This document shows positions 6,514 through 6,523 of a stretch of DNA of 6,523 nucleotides, piece by piece. Made by a program: the position numbers and the translations under genes. Each line of letters begins with the position of its first letter. The stretch's first letter is position 1. Below the pieces are notes generated by a model, which worked only from the letters and a program-made list of their open reading frames with translations, made no database searches and was not told where the DNA came from. Origin of the DNA: Bacteroidaceae bacterium (GTDB taxonomy: Bacteria; Bacteroidota; Bacteroidia; Bacteroidales; Barnesiellaceae_A); contig JAFZDG010000154.1 in assembly GCA_017561285.1 (NCBI GenBank), positions 1 through 6,523 of the forward strand. The letters are read 5' to 3'.

Positions 6514-6523
6514 CTATGGATAA

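Overview
The window looks like a piece of a Bacteroidales (Bacteroidota) chromosome. Three things point that way. Upstream of both divergent genes there is a TAnnTTTG element, the -7 box typical of this phylum. Start codons mostly lack Shine-Dalgarno sequences. A C-terminal sorting domain of the type IX secretion system (T9SS), found only in Bacteroidota, is encoded at the right edge. I cannot name the genus. No tRNA, rRNA, CRISPR array, transposase or insertion sequence is visible. No gene-free stretch exceeds about 130 bases.

Left part (1-1323, + strand): the 3' part of a NodB-type polysaccharide deacetylase gene, whose start lies outside the window, overlaps queG by 26 bases. queG encodes epoxyqueuosine reductase, the last step of queuosine tRNA modification. 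The pair looks co-transcribed without an obvious functional link.

Middle (1325-4325): a family 2 glycosyltransferase on the - strand ends one base from queG. It is divergent from a second GT-A type glycosyltransferase, which overlaps a GT-B (GT4-like) glycosyltransferase by 23 bases. The 132-base divergent region carries facing TAnnTTTG elements, each exactly 4 bases before an ATG. It also holds a 13-base direct repeat at 20-base spacing and a 9-bp hairpin. The three enzymes and the deacetylase suggest surface glycan (LPS or other polysaccharide) synthesis or modification; the acceptor cannot be read from the sequence.

Right part (4408-6523, - strand): a strong bidirectional terminator separates the glycosyltransferases from a convergent unit. 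That unit consists of a C-terminal fragment with a T9SS type A sorting tail and, 6 bases after it, a 612-residue exported protein of unrecognised family with an internal tandem domain duplication. The T9SS fragment has an in-frame TAG close to the window edge, so it may be broken or the terminal bases may be wrong. The duplicated secreted protein and the regulatory-looking divergent region are the most interesting parts; I found no clear evidence of a wholly new system.
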